A DNA stretch of 22,912 nt from Candidatus Moranbacteria bacterium CG_4_8_14_3_um_filter_34_16 (GCA_002782345.1 PFHO01000045.1:1-22912), one strand, 5' to 3'; positions 1 through 8,296 are shown, counted from the stretch's first letter. Made by a program: numbers and translations. Notes: generated by a model not told the origin, from the sequence alone.

Positions 1-233
1 ATAGCCGGAATTTCAATTCTTTCTCTTGTTTGAGGATTGATTCCTTCTCTTGACGCCCTTTTGGAAAGTCTAAAAGTTCCAAAACCGGCAAAATTAACCT
101 TATCATCTTTTTGCAAGGCTAATGTTATCGTTTCTAACATTGTTTCCACTACCAACTCCACATCCTTTTTACGTAATTCTGTTTTTTCAGCAATAGCGCT
201 GACCAATTCATTTTTATTGATACGATTTGCCAT
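1..233 (-). CDS. hup: HU-family DNA-binding protein (3' end beyond window)
   Basis: Reverse-complement translation from the ATG at 233 gives 77 residues of a classic HU/IHF protein before the window edge cuts it. It starts MANRINKNELVSAIAEKTEL, contains the dimer-core motif NFAGFGTF, and runs into the DNA-binding arm as REGINPQTRERIEIPA. HU is a small dimeric nucleoid protein that bends and compacts DNA; the family is about 90 residues, so only the last dozen or so are missing. The start is fixed by a strong Shine-Dalgarno (GGAGAGGTG) eight bases upstream, which is unusual among its neighbours, most of which lack one. A TATAAT lies upstream at 268-273. HU and IHF subunits cannot be fully separated from this fragment, but a lone HU homolog is the usual case in small genomes. 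Confidence 0.93.
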   Translation of the reverse strand, partial: MANRINKNELVSAIAEKTELRKKDVELVVETMLETITLALQKDDKVNFAGFGTFRLSKRASREGINPQTRERIEIPA

Positions 234-275
234 AAGATCACCTCTCCTTCTAATTTTAAATTATTTTATTATAAG
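234..275 (-). promoter_or_regulatory. -10 box and Shine-Dalgarno of the HU gene
   Basis: On the minus strand a perfect TATAAT occupies 268-273, followed by an A/T leader and the SD sequence GGAGAGGTG just before the ATG at 233. No convincing -35 hexamer sits 16-18 bases upstream. The SD is one of only two strong ones seen in the window. Confidence 0.6.
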
Positions 276-435
276 AGCTGATGAATAAAAACTTTTTAAA
301 ATTAAAATCATTTTTTAAAGACAATCAAAAATTGACTAAAAAAATTTTAAAAAGAATATTTCTCCACCACCTTGCCTTATTAAGGATATTTTATAATTTC
401 GCTAACCAAAAAGCAATTTAGTTATCCACACCGCC

Positions 436-1968
436 CTATCTAGCATATTCGGTAACTCTCATTTCTCTTATAACATTAACCTTGACTTCTCCAGGATACT
501 TCAATTCTTTTTCAATTTTATCCGCAATATTTCTTGAAAGTTTTATCGTCCCAAAATCATCTATTTTTTCCGGTTCAACAAAAACTCTTATCTCCCTTCC
601 AGCTTGGATAGCATAAGCCTTTTCCACTTCATTAAAAGACAAAGCCACCTCTTCCAAATCGTGCAATCTTTTCAAATAATTTTCCAGGGTGTCTTTTCTC
701 GCTCCTGGACGAGAAGCTGAAATAGCATCCGCCGCCGATATCAACATAGATTCCGGAGTTTCAAAAGGATAATCCTCGTGATGAGATTTCATAGCATTGA
801 TAATTTCTTTGGCTATATGAAATTTTTCCAAAATTTTAATCCCGATTTCAATGTGCGTTCCTTGTACCTCATGATCAACCGCCTTTCCAATATCATGCAA
901 AAGACCCGCCTTTTTGGCTAAATTAACATCCACTCCCAGCTCTTCCGCCAATGCCCCCGCCAAATGAGCCACTTCCAAAGAATGAAGCAAAGCGTTCTGC
1001 CCAAAACTGGTTCTATAACGCAATCTTCCTAAAATATGAATCAGTTTTGGATCCAATCCTGCGATTCCCACATCATACGCCGCCGCCTCCCCCGCTTCTT
1101 TGATTTTTTTGTTAAGTTCTCCTTTGGCAAATTCCACCGCTTCTTCAATTTTTGTTGGATGAATTCTTCCATCTTGAATAAGTTTTTCCAAAGTAATTTT
1201 AGCAATTTCTCTTCTAATTGGATCAAAACCGGAAATAACAATCGTTTCTGGAGTATCATCCACAATAACTTCCACTCCTGTCAGTCTTTCTAACGCTTTT
1301 ATATTGCGTCCTTCTCTTCCGATGATTCTCCCCTTAATTTCGTCTGAAGCAATACTGATAACACTAGTAGTTACTTCAGAGGCATGCGATCCGGCATATT
1401 TTTGAATGGCTTGCACCATTATGTCTTTAGCCTTTTCTTCCAATTCTTCTTTTCCTCCAATTTCCAAATCTTTCATTTTTTTCCCTAAAAAATCCCGACT
1501 TTCTTCTTCAACCAATTGCAAAAGAATTTTTTTCGCCGATTCTTTGGGAAGTCCGGCAATTTTTTCCAATCTTTTTAACTCTTGTCTTTTAATTTCTCCC
1601 ACTTCTTTTCTCACATCTTTTATCTCTTTGGCTTTCTTTTCCAAAAAATCTCTTCCTTTTTCAATATCGTCTATTTTTTTATCTAGAATCTCTTCTCTTT
1701 TTCTCAACCGTTCTTCCAATTGAGCAATTTTATTTTCTTTCTCCCGCTCCTTTTTTTTAGCTTCTTCTAAAATATCCACTCCCTTCTTTTTGGACTCCAA
1801 AACTATTTCCTGAGACTTTTTTTCCGCTTCTTCCAAAAGACTGGAAGCTTTCCCTTCCGCCGTGTTTAATTGTTTTTTAGCAATTGTTTGACGAGCATAA
1901 TAACCCAATACAGAACCGATCGACAAAAATAAAACCACAGTTATGAGTACTGTTAAACTTATTTCCAT
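436..1968 (-). CDS. rny: Ribonuclease Y
   Basis: Membrane-anchored endoribonuclease that starts mRNA decay. The 510 residues match the family length and order: an N-terminal membrane helix (about 3-23), a long charged coiled coil (about 35-190), a KH RNA-binding domain with GREGRN near 216-222, and an HD metal-dependent phosphohydrolase domain with the diagnostic HD pair in GLLHDIGK near 354-361 and a downstream SHHEDYP. The C-terminus (VNVIREMRVTEYAR) is typical of the family. The ATG at 1968 places the membrane helix at the very N-terminus, as expected. There is no clear Shine-Dalgarno sequence. It lies between the HU gene downstream and a divergent gpmI, with a 419-base divergent intergenic region. 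Family assignment is secure. Confidence 0.97.
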   Translation of the reverse strand: MEISLTVLITVVLFLSIGSVLGYYARQTIAKKQLNTAEGKASSLLEEAEKKSQEIVLESKKKGVDILEEAKKKEREKENKIAQLEERLRKREEILDKKIDDIEKGRDFLEKKAKEIKDVRKEVGEIKRQELKRLEKIAGLPKESAKKILLQLVEEESRDFLGKKMKDLEIGGKEELEEKAKDIMVQAIQKYAGSHASEVTTSVISIASDEIKGRIIGREGRNIKALERLTGVEVIVDDTPETIVISGFDPIRREIAKITLEKLIQDGRIHPTKIEEAVEFAKGELNKKIKEAGEAAAYDVGIAGLDPKLIHILGRLRYRTSFGQNALLHSLEVAHLAGALAEELGVDVNLAKKAGLLHDIGKAVDHEVQGTHIEIGIKILEKFHIAKEIINAMKSHHEDYPFETPESMLISAADAISASRPGARKDTLENYLKRLHDLEEVALSFNEVEKAYAIQAGREIRVFVEPEKIDDFGTIKLSRNIADKIEKELKYPGEVKVNVIREMRVTEYAR

Positions 1969-2387
1969 ATATTTTTTTTCTCTTCAATTGATATTCCATA
2001 AAAAGTTTCTGATCTATTAGTTTCATTTTTTCATTTTTCCCCAAAACCGATCCAATTTGATTTAAAACATATCGGATTTGACAAACTTTTTTTAAAAAGT
2101 ATCAATATAAATTGACTGTTTTAGATAACTTAATAAATTTCCGCACAATAGAATAGTAAGACAGAACAGTTCTTTTGTCAAAGATTTATTTTAGTGTTAT
2201 TATTCTTTTGCAATCTGTTTAATAATTTTTTAGAATAAAAATTTCAAGTCTTTTTGTTTATTTTATAAAATCAAACAAAATAAAATGTCAGGCTAATACA
2301 GTTTTAAGCTTAATATTAACCAAAAATAACAAAAACCCGCTAAAAATCTTGAAAAAAAATTGCAATTAAAAAATCTAATCTACTTTT
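1969..2387. other. Divergent rny/gpmI intergenic region
   Basis: This 419-base AT-rich stretch has no coding signal on either strand. It must hold the promoters of rny (minus) and gpmI (plus). Visible elements are TTGACA at 2078-2083 with only a poor -10 seventeen bases on, a small palindrome AGAACAGTTCT at 2163-2173, and a long AT-only inverted repeat at 2252-2280 (arms 2252-2265 and 2266-2280, one bulged C). A TTGAAA at 2349-2354 and TCTAAT at 2374-2379 just before gpmI may be its promoter. Confidence 0.5.
2349..2379 (+). promoter_or_regulatory. Possible gpmI promoter, -10 close to start
   Basis: TTGAAA (2349-2354) and TCTAAT (2374-2379) are separated by 19 bases; the -10 ends 8 bases before the ATG at 2388, so the transcript would carry almost no leader. 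No Shine-Dalgarno motif is present, consistent with leaderless initiation. The match is imperfect and the background is A/T rich. Confidence 0.35.
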
Positions 2388-3971
2388 ATGTCAGAAAAAG
2401 AAAAAAATGCTCATCCAAAGCCTGTTATGTTAGTTGTTTTAGACGGTTGGGGAATAGGCGAAAAAGGAAAAGGAAATCCCTTGCTAAAAGCGTGCTTACC
2501 AGTTTTTGACAAATTAGATTCCTATTATCCCAAAATCGCTCTTCAAGCTTCCGGAATTTCCGTCGGATTGCCATGGGGAGAACCTGGAAACTCGGAGGTG
2601 GGACATATGACACTAGGAACCGGCAAAGTGATTTATCAAAATTTGCCCAAAATCACAATGTCCATTCAAAATGAAGAGTTCTATAAAAATTCAGTTTTTC
2701 TTAAAGCCATAGAAAACGCCACCATTAATCATTCTTCCATTCATCTTATGGGACTGGTCGGCAAAGGCACGGTTCACTCGGATGTTGACCATCTTTACGC
2801 TCTTTTGGAACTTATGCAAAAACACGGAATGGTTCAAGTTTTTTTGCATCTATTCACCGATGGGAGAGATTCCTCTCCTACTTCCGGAAAAGAATCCATT
2901 CGAGAATTGCAAATGCGCATAGAAAAATACGGGGTGGGAAAAATCGCTTCCATTTCCGGCAGATATTTTGGAATGGATAGAAACAATAATTGGGACAGAA
3001 TTAAAAAATCTTATGACGCAATGGTAAATGCGATTGGAGAAAAAATAACCGATCCGGAACAATATCTCGCTCAATCTTATAAAAAAGAAATTTATGATGA
3101 ATATATTGAGCCGGCAGTCGTTTTTGAAGGCGATTCACCAGTGGGACAGATAAGAAACGGGGATTCTGTTATTTTTTTCAATTATAGAGAAGACCGCGCT
3201 CGTCAAATATCCAAAGCTTTCGTTTTGCCCGGTTTTTCCAAATTTTCCGCAGAATCAATGAAAGAGCTTTTTTTTGTTACAATGACACAATACGAAGAAA
3301 ACCTTCCGGTAGAAATAGCTTTTCCTCCAGTTGAAATAAAGGAATGTTTGGGAAAAATACTCAGCCAAAATGGTTTGAGCCAACTTAGAATCGCCGAAAC
3401 GGAAAAGTTTGCTCATGTTACATATTTCTTCAATGGTGGTAATGAAGAGCCTTTCCCTAAAGAAGACCGCATCATCATTCCTTCTAAAGATGTTCCTACT
3501 TTTGAAGAAGCTCCTGAAATGAGCGCTCGTGAAATCACGCAAAATTTAATTGAAAAAATTGAAAAAAATCAATATGATTTTATTTTGCTAAACTTTGCTA
3601 ACGCTGATATTGTCGGGCATACTGGAAATGAAAAAGCCGCCATAAAAGCGGTAGAAGTAATTGATGAATGTATGGAAAAAATAATCCAAAGCGTAATTGT
3701 CAAAAAAGGTTGTTTGCTCATAACCGCTGATCATGGAAATGTGGAAGAAATGTCCAATAATCGCACCGGAGAAACTGATACTGAACATTCTTCCAATCCA
3801 GTGCCTCTTTGGTATGTTACCGCTCAAAATCATTCTTCTTCTCCTAAAAAAGAAACTTCGCCGGTTATCTCCGGTCTTTTGAGCGACATAGCACCCACTA
3901 TTTTGGATATTTTAAAAATCAAAAAACCGGAAGATATGACCGGGGAAAGTTTGCTTTCTATTCTTAAATAA
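2388..3971 (+). CDS. gpmI: 2,3-bisphosphoglycerate-independent phosphoglycerate mutase
   Basis: Glycolytic enzyme that interconverts 3- and 2-phosphoglycerate through a phosphoserine intermediate using two metal ions. The 527 residues fit the family (about 510-550). Seen directly: metal-binding VVLDGWG (Asp19), the catalytic-serine motif GNSEVGH (Ser69), the substrate-domain segments HSDVDHLYALLELM, FTDGRD and SISGRYFGMDRNNNWDR, the metal-site region FANADIVGHTGN, and ITADHGNVEEM. These show both the phosphatase-like and the phosphotransferase domain. The gene is the only plus-strand gene in the first 16.8 kb; it diverges from rny and converges on clpP. The ATG at 2388 is preceded by A/T sequence with no SD. 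An AT-rich hairpin follows the stop codon. Confidence 0.97.
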   Translation: MSEKEKNAHPKPVMLVVLDGWGIGEKGKGNPLLKACLPVFDKLDSYYPKIALQASGISVGLPWGEPGNSEVGHMTLGTGKVIYQNLPKITMSIQNEEFYKNSVFLKAIENATINHSSIHLMGLVGKGTVHSDVDHLYALLELMQKHGMVQVFLHLFTDGRDSSPTSGKESIRELQMRIEKYGVGKIASISGRYFGMDRNNNWDRIKKSYDAMVNAIGEKITDPEQYLAQSYKKEIYDEYIEPAVVFEGDSPVGQIRNGDSVIFFNYREDRARQISKAFVLPGFSKFSAESMKELFFVTMTQYEENLPVEIAFPPVEIKECLGKILSQNGLSQLRIAETEKFAHVTYFFNGGNEEPFPKEDRIIIPSKDVPTFEEAPEMSAREITQNLIEKIEKNQYDFILLNFANADIVGHTGNEKAAIKAVEVIDECMEKIIQSVIVKKGCLLITADHGNVEEMSNNRTGETDTEHSSNPVPLWYVTAQNHSSSPKKETSPVISGLLSDIAPTILDILKIKKPEDMTGESLLSILK

Positions 3972-3972
3972 T

Positions 3973-4027
3973 AATTTTGATACTCAAAATTTTCTTTAAA
4001 AAAGCTATTTTTTTAGAATTTTTTAAA
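3973..4027 (+). terminator. Possible weak terminator of gpmI
   Basis: Directly after the stop codon an 8-bp perfect hairpin (AATTTTGA 3973-3980, loop TAC, TCAAAATT 3984-3991) is followed by TTCTTT; a second, A/T-only pairing (3995-4003 with 4019-4027) follows. The low G+C stem makes this uncertain. Confidence 0.35.
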
Positions 4028-4122
4028 AAAACTAGTCGACAAATCAACTACCTCGCAAAAAACTGATGGGGTATTAACGGAATTTAACCTCTCTTAGTAA
4101 ATTGCAAGATTTTTATTAATTC

Positions 4123-4144
4123 CTCCCAAAGCAAAGCTTCGGAG
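4123..4144. repeat. Stem-loop between converging gpmI and clpP
   Basis: CTCCCAAAGC (4123-4132), loop AAA, GCTTCGGAG (4136-4144) forms a stem of about 9 bp with one bulged base in the 3' flank of both convergent genes. Neither strand has a clean T-run after it, so it may be a processing or stabilising hairpin, not a classical terminator. Confidence 0.35.
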
Positions 4145-4165
4145 AAAATTTAACTCATTTTATTT

Positions 4166-4765
4166 TCACTGAATAATTTTATCTACTATTCCGTATTTTT
4201 TAGCGTCTTTTGCATTCATAAAGTAGTCTCTTTCCGCATCTTTTTCCACTTTTCCCAATGGTTGACTTGTATGTTCGGAAAGAATTTCATTGAGTCTTTT
4301 TTTGATATCAAGAATATGTCTGGCATGAATATCAATATCAGTGGCTTGACCTTGTGCTCCTCCCATAACTTGGTGAATCATCACTTCTCCATTGGAAAGA
4401 ATCATTCTTTTTCCTTTCGCTCCTGCTGACAAAAGAAGCGCCGCCGCCGAAGCCGCCATCCCGACACAAATTGTGGAAATATCTGGTTTGACATATTGCA
4501 TAGTGTCATAAATCGCCAAAGCCGAAGTTACTTGACCGCCAGGAGAATTTATATAAATCCGAATATCTTCTTTAGAATCTTGCGACGCTAAAAAAAGAAG
4601 TTGTGCGATAACGCTATTTCCGCTCACATCGTCAATAACCCCGCCCAAAAAAATAATCCTGTCTTTTAACAAGCGAGAATAAATATCATAAGCCCTCTCT
4701 CCATAACCGGTTTTTTCAATAACAGTCGGAATAAGATATTGATTTTGAATGTTGTTTTGATTCAT
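4166..4765 (-). CDS. clpP: ATP-dependent Clp protease proteolytic subunit
   Basis: Serine peptidase that forms the tetradecameric barrel of the ClpXP/ClpCP protease and degrades unfolded or tagged proteins. With the ATG at 4765 the protein has 199 residues, close to the usual length. The catalytic triad is visible: Ser106 in GMAASAAALLLSAG, His131 in EVMIHQVMGG, and Asp180 in ERDYFM. Other signatures are INSPGG (73-77) and the substrate-groove region. A longer frame from 4816 would overlap the end of tig and add 17 non-conserved residues, so the internal ATG, 16 bases after the tig stop, is preferred. The ATG has no SD. It is last in nusA-ppa-tig-clpP. No clpX is in the window. Its role in destroying tmRNA-tagged proteins links it to the smpB/ssrA block. 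Confidence 0.96.
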   Translation of the reverse strand: MNQNNIQNQYLIPTVIEKTGYGERAYDIYSRLLKDRIIFLGGVIDDVSGNSVIAQLLFLASQDSKEDIRIYINSPGGQVTSALAIYDTMQYVKPDISTICVGMAASAAALLLSAGAKGKRMILSNGEVMIHQVMGGAQGQATDIDIHARHILDIKKRLNEILSEHTSQPLGKVEKDAERDYFMNAKDAKKYGIVDKIIQ

Positions 4766-4781
4766 AAAATTTTTAAAAAAA

Positions 4782-6065
4782 TTACAATTTTTCCAAATAG
4801 TTGAAAACTGCTTCATTTTCTAAAACTCCCTGACTGTAGTCATATAATTTTTTCATATCAATATTTTTCTTGATATTTTTGACATTTTTATACAGACTAA
4901 GCGTCTTATTCATTTCCGCCTCTATCTCTTTGGCGGGTATTTTTATTTCCTGATCGCACGCTATTTTTTCTATCGCTAAAGAACTTATCACTCTTTTTTT
5001 TGCTTGCGGTTGCCAATCTTTTTTCAATTCTTCTTTGTCTTTTTTGATTTTTTTCAAATAATTTTCCAAATCCATTCCCATCGCTTGAATTTGATGGGAA
5101 AATTCTTCTAACATTCTCTCCGTCTCTTGTGAAACTAAAATTTCTGGCAATTCAGTTTTAACATTTTCCATTATTTTTTCCAAAAAATCCGTCCGTCCTT
5201 TTTCTTTGTTTTTCATCTCCATTTCTTCCTTTATCCCAAGTCGGATACTTTTTTCTAAAGCATCTAAATTTTCAAAATCACCCAACGATCTGGCAAATTC
5301 ATCGTTTATCTCGGGAACTTGCCTTTCTTGAACCAAATTCATTTTTACCTTAAAAGTAGCTTCCTTACCAGCCAAATTTTTTTGGTGATAATCGGACGGA
5401 AAATCAAGTTCAAATTCTTTTTCTTCGCCTTCTTTCATTCCAACAATTTTATCCTCAAAGCCGGGAATAAAAACTCCTTTGCCGATAATGAGCGGATGTT
5501 TTTGACTTTGTCCATTTTCAATAGGAACTCCGTCCATAAAAACATTAAAATCTATTTCCACGCTATCATTTTTTCGCACTTCTCTTCGGATAGTAATCAA
5601 TTTTACTCTGCTTTTAGCAAGTTTTTCCAATTCCAAATCCACTTCTTCTTTCCCCACTTCAACAATTTTTTTGGCAAATTCTTCGTTTATCTTTTTGATA
5701 GATTTTACATATCCTTCATCCAAAATTATCTCCGGCATAACAGAAACTACCGCTTTATAACGAAAATCTTTTTCCTCTTCGGCGTTTAAAACTTTTATCT
5801 CCGGATTGCCAATCGCCTCTATTTTTTCTTTTTTTATATATTCAAGATAGTTCTTGCTCACAGCTTTTTCCGCCGCGTTATTGAAAACTGTCGCCTTCCC
5901 AACTTTCTGTTCCACCAAATTTCTAGGTGCTTTGCCAGGGCGAAAACCGGCAATTTTGATCTCTTGCGATATCTCTTCCGCCGCCAAACGCAAAAAAATT
6001 TTCCACTCACTAAGAGGCACGACAGATTCAAACTCAACTCTTGATTTTGGCAATTTCTTGATCAT
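4782..6065 (-). CDS. tig: Trigger factor (ribosome-associated chaperone)
   Basis: Nascent-chain chaperone with peptidyl-prolyl isomerase activity that docks at the ribosomal exit tunnel. The 427 residues show the family layout: N-terminal ribosome-binding domain with the docking loop GFRPGKAP at 40-47, a FKBP-type domain at about 160-246 (including DFNVFMDGVPIENG and GFEDKIVGMKEGEEKEFELDFP), and a helical C-terminal substrate-binding domain rich in Lys/Glu to residue 427. It starts at the ATG at 6065, 30 bases after the ppa stop, and stops 16 bases before clpP, so cotranscription is likely. A TATAAG lies 8 bases upstream of the ATG and could give an extra leaderless transcript. The tig-clpP linkage is common in bacteria. 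Confidence 0.96.
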   Translation of the reverse strand: MIKKLPKSRVEFESVVPLSEWKIFLRLAAEEISQEIKIAGFRPGKAPRNLVEQKVGKATVFNNAAEKAVSKNYLEYIKKEKIEAIGNPEIKVLNAEEEKDFRYKAVVSVMPEIILDEGYVKSIKKINEEFAKKIVEVGKEEVDLELEKLAKSRVKLITIRREVRKNDSVEIDFNVFMDGVPIENGQSQKHPLIIGKGVFIPGFEDKIVGMKEGEEKEFELDFPSDYHQKNLAGKEATFKVKMNLVQERQVPEINDEFARSLGDFENLDALEKSIRLGIKEEMEMKNKEKGRTDFLEKIMENVKTELPEILVSQETERMLEEFSHQIQAMGMDLENYLKKIKKDKEELKKDWQPQAKKRVISSLAIEKIACDQEIKIPAKEIEAEMNKTLSLYKNVKNIKKNIDMKKLYDYSQGVLENEAVFNYLEKL

Positions 6066-6095
6066 AATATTTTCTTATATCTTTCTTTTTTAGAA

Positions 6096-6626
6096 TTACT
6101 TGGCAAATTTTTCCTGATAAATTTTAACGCTTTTCAAAATGGTTTTCAAAGCTTCTTCTTTTCCTTCCACTCCGGTTATTTCCACTTTTTTTCCTTCTAT
6201 GGACTTATATGTTTCCAAAAAATGCGTAAATTCTTTGATCATATGTTTGTTCAAATCTTTTAGATCCAATGTTTCTTCCCAGCGAGGATCGCTCACCGGA
6301 ACTGAAATAATTTTATCATCGCTTTCTCCGCAATCAATCATATGCATCACGCCCACCGGTCTGACTTCCACCAAAATTCCGGTTAAAAGAGGGTGTGTGC
6401 TCAAAACAATCACATCCAACGCGTCTCCGTCTTCCCAAAGAGTTTGAGGCGCGAAACCATAATCAAAAGGATAATCTTGCGCCGATTTCATAGCTCTATC
6501 CAATTTAATAAGACCTGTTTTCTTATCTATTTCATATTTATTCTTGGATCCTTTGGAAATTTCAATTATTACATTGAATTTTTCCGGATATTTTTCCCCT
6601 AAGGAAACATCATGCCACAAATTCAT
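6096..6626 (-). CDS. ppa: Inorganic pyrophosphatase, family I
   Basis: Soluble enzyme that hydrolyses pyrophosphate to two phosphates and so pulls biosynthetic reactions such as tRNA charging and nucleic acid synthesis forward. The 176 residues match prokaryotic family I enzymes. Visible signatures are SKNKYE (27-32), the active-site segment YPFDYGF (52-58, usually YPxNYGF), and the metal-binding signature DGDALDV (66-72) with the three conserved aspartates. The following HPLLTG and GVMHMIDCGESDDKIISVP blocks are also characteristic. It sits between nusA (145 bases upstream) and tig (30 bases downstream) on the same strand. No SD is seen at the ATG at 6626; seven A residues precede it. Assignment is secure. 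Confidence 0.97.
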   Translation of the reverse strand: MNLWHDVSLGEKYPEKFNVIIEISKGSKNKYEIDKKTGLIKLDRAMKSAQDYPFDYGFAPQTLWEDGDALDVIVLSTHPLLTGILVEVRPVGVMHMIDCGESDDKIISVPVSDPRWEETLDLKDLNKHMIKEFTHFLETYKSIEGKKVEITGVEGKEEALKTILKSVKIYQEKFAK

Positions 6627-6770
6627 TTTTTTTACAACAAGCCAATCGCTAAAAAAATTAGAAATTTCTTGTTTTTTTTAAAAAATTATTTTATTCAAAC
6701 AGCTAAAAAATTATTTTCTTTTAAAATTATTCAGCCATTTAAGTTTTTATTTTTCTTGCTCTTTTTTTTC

Positions 6771-8099
6771 TTAATTCTTTTTTTTCGGTTCTTTTTGCGT
6801 TTTGGCTTTTTCATCTTTTATTTTATCCTCCTTTTCATCTTTTATTTCATCCTCTTTTTTAGCTGCATCTTTTTCCGACTCTTTTTCTTCTTCCTTTTCA
6901 TTATCGCTAACTCCGGAAATATCTATCCTCCAATTGGTCAACTTGGCCGCCAAACGAACATTTTGACCTTTTTTTCCAATCGCCAAAGAAAGTTGATCAT
7001 CCGGAACTACCGCCACAGCTTGTTTTTTTTCTTCATCTATATCCACTCGCAAAATTTTGGCTGGAGACAAAGACGCTGAGATAAATTTCACCGGATTTTC
7101 ATTCCAAGCGATTATATCAATTTTTTCTCCACAAAGTTCGTCAATTATCGCTTGAACACGAGTTCCTTTTTGCCCTACGCAAGAGCCAATCGGGTCAATT
7201 CCATCTTCCGAAGAACTCACCGCCACTTTGGCTCTTTCTCCGGCTTCTCTCGCCACCGCTTTAATTTGAACAGTCCCGGAAAAAATTTCCGGCACTTCCA
7301 ATTCAAACAATTTTTTGATTACTTCAGGATTGGAACGGCTGAGTATTATTCCCGGTCCTTTGGAACCGATATCCACCTTTTGGATGAGCACTCTCAATCT
7401 CTGTCCCAATCTGTAATTTTCTTTTTCTATTTGCTCTTGCGGAAAAAGAATTCCGATTGATTTTCCCAAATCCACAAAAACATTTCGCCCTTCAATTCTT
7501 TGCACCAATCCGCTCACCACTTCTCCTTCTTTATTTTTATATTCTTCATACATTGCCTCTCTCTCCGCTTCGCGAATTCTTTGAATTATCACTTGCTTGG
7601 CAGTTTGCGCCGCCACGCGACCATAATCTTCTTTTTGTTCTAATTCTATTTCAATAACATCCCCCACTTTCGCTCCCTTTTTCATTTCTTGCGCTTCTTC
7701 CACAGTAAAATCTCTTTCCGGATTAAATCTGGGCAATTTTTCTTCTTCCAAAATTGAGTCCGATTTTTTTCTCCTTTCTTTTTTCTTTTTATCTTTCGCC
7801 CAATCTTCTTTTTTTTCTTCCTCTTCTTCTTCAGAAGAAAAAATTCGTGTCGTTTCATCCACTACTTCTTTTATCAAAAAAAATTTTGTTTTTCCGGAAA
7901 CTTCATCAAAAAAAGCTTTTATGTTTTGACCTCTTTTCCCATAATCTTTTTTGTAAGCCGCCGCCAAAGCCGCTTCAATAGTTTCAATCACTTTTTCTTT
8001 GGAAATCCCTTTTTCTTCGCAAATTTGAACAATGGCTCCGCTAAAATCTCCCGAACCGCTTCTAGCCTTGTCCTCTTTTTCAATTTGTTTTTTTCTCAT
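6771..8099 (-). CDS. nusA: Transcription termination/antitermination factor NusA
   Basis: RNA polymerase-associated factor that controls pausing, termination and antitermination. The 442 residues contain the N-terminal polymerase-binding domain (about 18-175, with AAQTAKQVIIQRIREAER), an S1 domain (about 193-258, GEVVSGLVQRIEGRNVFVDLG), KH1 with GQKGTR (309-314) and KH2 with IGKKGQNVRLAAKL (374-387). Two additions stand out: a highly charged insertion at about residues 88-125 inside the N-terminal domain, and a Lys/Glu tail at about 398-442. The ATG at 8099 is preceded by TATATAAA about 5-7 bases upstream and lacks an SD. No rimP lies upstream; instead there is a hairpin-rich leader. It probably begins the nusA-ppa-tig-clpP unit. 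Confidence 0.96.
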   Translation of the reverse strand: MRKKQIEKEDKARSGSGDFSGAIVQICEEKGISKEKVIETIEAALAAAYKKDYGKRGQNIKAFFDEVSGKTKFFLIKEVVDETTRIFSSEEEEEEKKEDWAKDKKKKERRKKSDSILEEEKLPRFNPERDFTVEEAQEMKKGAKVGDVIEIELEQKEDYGRVAAQTAKQVIIQRIREAEREAMYEEYKNKEGEVVSGLVQRIEGRNVFVDLGKSIGILFPQEQIEKENYRLGQRLRVLIQKVDIGSKGPGIILSRSNPEVIKKLFELEVPEIFSGTVQIKAVAREAGERAKVAVSSSEDGIDPIGSCVGQKGTRVQAIIDELCGEKIDIIAWNENPVKFISASLSPAKILRVDIDEEKKQAVAVVPDDQLSLAIGKKGQNVRLAAKLTNWRIDISGVSDNEKEEEKESEKDAAKKEDEIKDEKEDKIKDEKAKTQKEPKKKN

Positions 8100-8159
8100 A
8101 ATTTTTTATATAATTTGAATATTTATCTTCAATAAAATTCTTTCGCATTTAGCCTAAAA

Positions 8160-8240
8160 AATCTAGTTGACTAACCATAATGGCAATCATTGCAATCAGG
8201 TTAGAGTTCCTCTAATCCTAGTCTGTTTCTGTCCTGATTT
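8160..8240 (-). promoter_or_regulatory. Structured segment upstream of nusA
   Basis: About 80 bases with overlapping complementary blocks: AATCAGG (8194-8200) with CCTGATT (8233-8239), enclosing TTAGA/TCTAA (8201-8205 with 8211-8215), against CTAACC (8171-8176) with GGTTAG (8199-8204), and GCAAT-C-ATTGC (8183-8193). GGTTAG belongs to two competing pairings, as in an attenuator or protein-binding leader. No known riboswitch family was recognised. Confidence 0.4.
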
Positions 8241-8275
8241 TAAGGGAATGATAGATTTTAAAAAACACGTTAATT

Positions 8276-8281
8276 ATTATA
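8276..8281 (-). promoter_or_regulatory. -10 box upstream of the nusA leader
   Basis: A perfect TATAAT on the minus strand, about 175 bases upstream of nusA and just downstream of the recO terminator. The position 17 bases further upstream is TTTTTT, part of the terminator tail, so there is no good -35. If used, it gives a leader that includes the hairpins at 8160-8240. Confidence 0.4.
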
Positions 8282-8296
8282 ACCTAGCTCTTTTCT

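Noticed and set aside
4766..4816. N-terminal extension of ClpP to 4816
   Set aside because: The added 17 residues overlap tig and are not family-like; the internal ATG at 4765 gives the usual length.
6612..7079. Plus-strand 155-aa Phe-rich ORF
   Set aside because: Mirror of the Lys-rich NusA tail and the A/T spacer; not protein-like.
8160..8240. tRNA-like gene upstream of nusA
   Set aside because: The arms have no T-loop GTTCRA consensus and no acceptor closure; it is better described as a leader structure.
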